Origin: Bradyrhizobium guangdongense | GTDB lineage: Bacteria; Pseudomonadota; Alphaproteobacteria; Rhizobiales; Xanthobacteraceae | Length of the DNA: 43,333 nucleotides | Direction: 5' to 3' | Assembly: GCF_006483445.1 (NCBI RefSeq) | Contig: NZ_PPPT01000103.1 | Coordinates: 1-43,333, forward strand | Shown here: positions 41,567-43,333 of the stretch, piece by piece | Layout: the number at the start of each line of letters is the position of its first letter | Position numbering within the stretch: the stretch's first letter is position 1 | Made by a program: the position numbers and the translations under genes | The notes under the pieces: generated by a model | The model's input: the letters and a program-made list of their open reading frames with translations, nothing else | Database searches by the model: none | What the model was told of the DNA's origin: nothing

Positions 41567-42442
41567 ATGAAGCAGATCAGGATCGGCGATATCACCATTG
41601 ATGCCGTGATCGAGCGGGAGGGGCCATGGCGCCGGCCGCAGGATTTTTTCCCGGCCTATGATGATGAAGTCTTCAAACGTCATTTGCCGACGATGGAGCC
41701 GGAAGTTTTCGATGCCGCGCGCGGCATGATGGTGATCACCTACCAGACTTTTGTGGTGCGAACGCCGCGCTACACCATCCTGGTCGATACCTGCACCGGC
41801 GAAGACAAGGGCCATCCGCCGCCGTTCGACTTTCCCGGCAAGGAGCGCTGGCGCAAGGAGCTGTTCGCGCTCGGCGTCAGCTTCGAGCAGATCGACTACG
41901 TCTTCTGCACCCACCTGCACATCGATCACACCGGCTGGAATACGAGCTTGCGCGACGGCCGCTGGGTCCCGACGTTCCCGAACGCGAAATACATTTTTCA
42001 CAAGGGCGAATATGCCGCCTGGGAAGCCGAGCACGCCAAGGGCAACAACCCGCCCGGCACGGTGTTTCGTGACAACTGCCTGCCGATCGTCGAGGCCGGC
42101 CAGGCGCTGCTGGTCGACGACGACTACGCGCTCGACGACACCGTCACACTGACGCCGACGCCGGGCCATTCGCCCTGCCATTGCTGCGTCAACATCTTCT
42201 CAAAAGGCCAACGCGCGGTGGTCGCCGGCGATCTCATGCATCACCAGATCCAGTGCCGCGAGCCGGACTGGTCGGCAAAGCCGGACTGGGATCCAAAGCA
42301 GTCGGCGGTGTCGCGGCGAAAATTCTTCGCTTCCGTCGCCGACACCGACACGCTGATCCTCCCGGTGCATTTTCCCGCGCCGACGGTGGGCTTGATCAAG
42401 CCGCTGGGCGCCGCCTTCGACTATCGCTTCAAGCGGGGTTAG
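41567..42442 (+). CDS. Metallo-beta-lactamase (MBL) fold hydrolase
   Basis: This 291-aa protein has the binuclear site CTHLHIDHTGW (His116, His118, Asp120, His121), a later PGHSPCHCC (third His), and VVAGDLMHHQ (bridging Asp). The mature fold continues to LPVHFPAPT. There is no signal peptide. Several lactonases and hydrolases share this outline; the substrate is unknown. Third gene of the deacylase-GTPase operon, 18 bp after the GTPase stop. Confidence 0.9.
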   Translation: MKQIRIGDITIDAVIEREGPWRRPQDFFPAYDDEVFKRHLPTMEPEVFDAARGMMVITYQTFVVRTPRYTILVDTCTGEDKGHPPPFDFPGKERWRKELFALGVSFEQIDYVFCTHLHIDHTGWNTSLRDGRWVPTFPNAKYIFHKGEYAAWEAEHAKGNNPPGTVFRDNCLPIVEAGQALLVDDDYALDDTVTLTPTPGHSPCHCCVNIFSKGQRAVVAGDLMHHQIQCREPDWSAKPDWDPKQSAVSRRKFFASVADTDTLILPVHFPAPTVGLIKPLGAAFDYRFKRG

Positions 42443-42449
42443 GGCGCGT

Positions 42450-42590
42450 TCATCGCTTGGCGGGCATCGGTCGCCATGAGAGATCGTCGGACCAGAGATA
42501 GATCGCGATGGCTGCAAGGCACAGGGCAATGCCGATCCAGAAGATCGGCGAATGATGGATCGGCCGGCGGTCACGTTCGGTTGGCTTCAT
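42450..42590 (-). CDS. 46-aa single-pass membrane protein
   Basis: The frame encodes a basic start (MKPTERDRRPIHHS) followed by PIFWIGIALCLAAIAIYLW, one clear transmembrane helix, and a short tail. GAGG lies seven bases before the ATG. It converges on the MBL gene with 7 bp between the stops. No function known; the size is below usual gene-calling limits. Confidence 0.7.
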   Translation of the reverse strand: MKPTERDRRPIHHSPIFWIGIALCLAAIAIYLWSDDLSWRPMPAKR

Positions 42591-42623
42591 GTCATCACCT
42601 CGTCGGCGCGATGAGCCGGCAAG

Positions 42624-42650
42624 GATAAGCCCGCCAGGGGCGGGCTTATC
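42624..42650 (-). terminator. Hairpin downstream of psiF
   Basis: A perfect 12-bp stem (42624-42635 with 42639-42650) with a 3-base loop, 25 bases after the PsiF stop on the minus strand. There is no strong U-tract, so it may stabilise the 3' end rather than terminate efficiently. Confidence 0.7.
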
Positions 42651-42675
42651 GGTTGTTGCAATATCCGCGCAGTGC

Positions 42676-42924
42676 TTACGCGCTGGTCTCGCACTTCTTC
42701 ATAAAACTGTTCTTGGCAGCGCCGGCGAGCGGCTTGCCGTCGGAGCCGACGGCCTTCGGCGTGCAGGCGTCTTCCTTGCACTTCTTCAGGAACGAGGTCT
42801 TTGCCGCGCCCGCCAGCGTCTTGCCGTCCTTGCCGACTGCCTTGCTTTCGCAGGTGTCGTCCGCGAATGCCGAGCCGGCCGCGAAGGTGGCGAGGACCGC
42901 AGCCAGGAAAATCCGCTTCATCAT
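42676..42924 (-). CDS. PsiF repeat family protein, exported
   Basis: This 82-aa protein has a signal peptide (about 1-21, ending SAFA) and two tandem PsiF repeats: CESKAVGKDGKTLAGAAK with TSFLKKC, and CTPKAVGSDGKPLAGAAK with NSFMKKC. E. coli PsiF is induced by phosphate starvation; its biochemistry is unknown. Two adjacent ATGs (42924, 42921) are possible; GGAG is six bases before the first. Confidence 0.9.
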   Translation of the reverse strand: MMKRIFLAAVLATFAAGSAFADDTCESKAVGKDGKTLAGAAKTSFLKKCKEDACTPKAVGSDGKPLAGAAKNSFMKKCETSA

Positions 42925-43015
42925 GGGTGTCTCCCTAAACCAGAATTGGCGTTGCGAATTGGAACGCCGAATCGTGGCGCAATCAAGCAGGATCGGATGA
43001 ATGCGCCGTTCATAT

Positions 43016-43333
43016 TCACTTCTTCCAGCGCTCGACGGTCGCAAGCGCCTTGGGCCGCACGTCGGCGAATGCTGCCTGGTTGGCGGAGACGGCCTGCCGC
43101 CGCGCGCCGGGATCATCGAAATCATGGGTCGCGCCGGGATAGAGCGTGAGGTCGATCGGCGTGCCGGCCGCCCGCGAGCGCCCGGCGACGTCCTGGCATT
43201 TCACCGCCGACACCTCCTCGTCACTGCTGCCGTGGAAGATCGCGATGGGCGTGGTCGTGACGATGGTCTGCTGAAGCAGCGCCTTCACGCCGCAACCGGG
43301 ATAGATTACCAGCGCGCCGCGAAAGCCCGCGGC
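43016..43333 (-). CDS. Dienelactone hydrolase family protein, 5' part beyond the window
   Basis: The reading frame is open from the right edge to the stop at 43016 (105 residues visible). It contains ALVIYPGCG, TTTPIAIFHGSSDEEVS (the acid residue region) and LYPGATHDFDDPG with the catalytic His. The nucleophile Cys/Ser lies upstream, outside the window. It is an alpha/beta-hydrolase of the dienelactone hydrolase group, likely acting on a lactone or ester. The internal GTG at 43288 is not the real start. Confidence 0.85.
   Translation of the reverse strand, partial: AAGFRGALVIYPGCGVKALLQQTIVTTTPIAIFHGSSDEEVSAVKCQDVAGRSRAAGTPIDLTLYPGATHDFDDPGARRQAVSANQAAFADVRPKALATVERWKK

Overview
The window looks like one complete high-GC alphaproteobacterial contig, most likely Bradyrhizobium. 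Both ends cut genes. The gene set fits that genus: a type II glutamine synthetase behind a -24/-12 promoter, DUF2735, DUF3551 and DUF1127 small proteins, FixK/FNR-type boxes before cytochrome c genes, and rhizobial-style palindromic repeats. There are no rRNA or tRNA genes, no CRISPR array, no transposase and no phage genes. Most of it is ordinary chromosome; one stretch (about 26.9-32.4 kb) looks like an insertion.

Layout. 0-1 kb: the 3' end of a coiled-coil/Cys-rich protein, preceded by a 97-bp fold-back copy of itself. 1.2-5.4 kb (minus strand): DHFR-like reductase, polysaccharide deacetylase, one-cysteine glutathione peroxidase, L,D-transpeptidase. 5.5-7.5 kb: CreA and four small mostly exported proteins. 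7.6-9.8 kb: a MocR regulator divergent from a PNPOx-family flavoprotein. 9.9-14.3 kb: an M20 deacylase, then the tryptophan-to-anthranilate operon (alpha/beta-hydrolase formamidase, kynA, kynU). 14.3-20.6 kb: orphan BtuF-like protein, PaaI thioesterase, GNAT, DUF2161-ABM pair, SDR, SGNH hydrolase, tyrosine phosphatase, MliC-like protein. 20.7-22.6 kb: DUF2735 divergent from glnII. 22.7-26.9 kb: two paralogous double-domain GrlR-like proteins around a ModA-like protein, a Sel1 protein, a class II cytochrome c and a 49-aa basic protein.

26.9-32.4 kb: a winged-helix/TPR regulator and a MocR regulator divergent from a cupin-AhpD-like-alpha/beta-hydrolase operon. This block is flanked by a full grlR-like gene on the left and a deleted fragment of the same gene on the right, directly before plsY. 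That suggests insertion into an ancestral grlR-plsY junction. 32.6-38.6 kb: plsY, GST, DUF1127, a GcvA-like LysR regulator, a 29-aa membrane peptide with two hairpins, a cytochrome c with a perfect FNR/FixK box, a VOC protein and an ABC-F ATPase. 38.7-43.3 kb: DUF3551, an operon of D-acyl-amino-acid deacylase, G3E (CobW-type) GTPase and MBL hydrolase, a 46-aa membrane protein, PsiF, and a dienelactone hydrolase cut by the right edge.

Points most worth following: the grlR-flanked insertion, the paired two-module intergenic element at 0.95-1.24 and 25.76-26.05 kb, FixK-type boxes before both cytochrome c genes, the deacylase/GTPase/MBL operon, and three short genes (49, 29 and 46 aa) that automated annotation easily misses.
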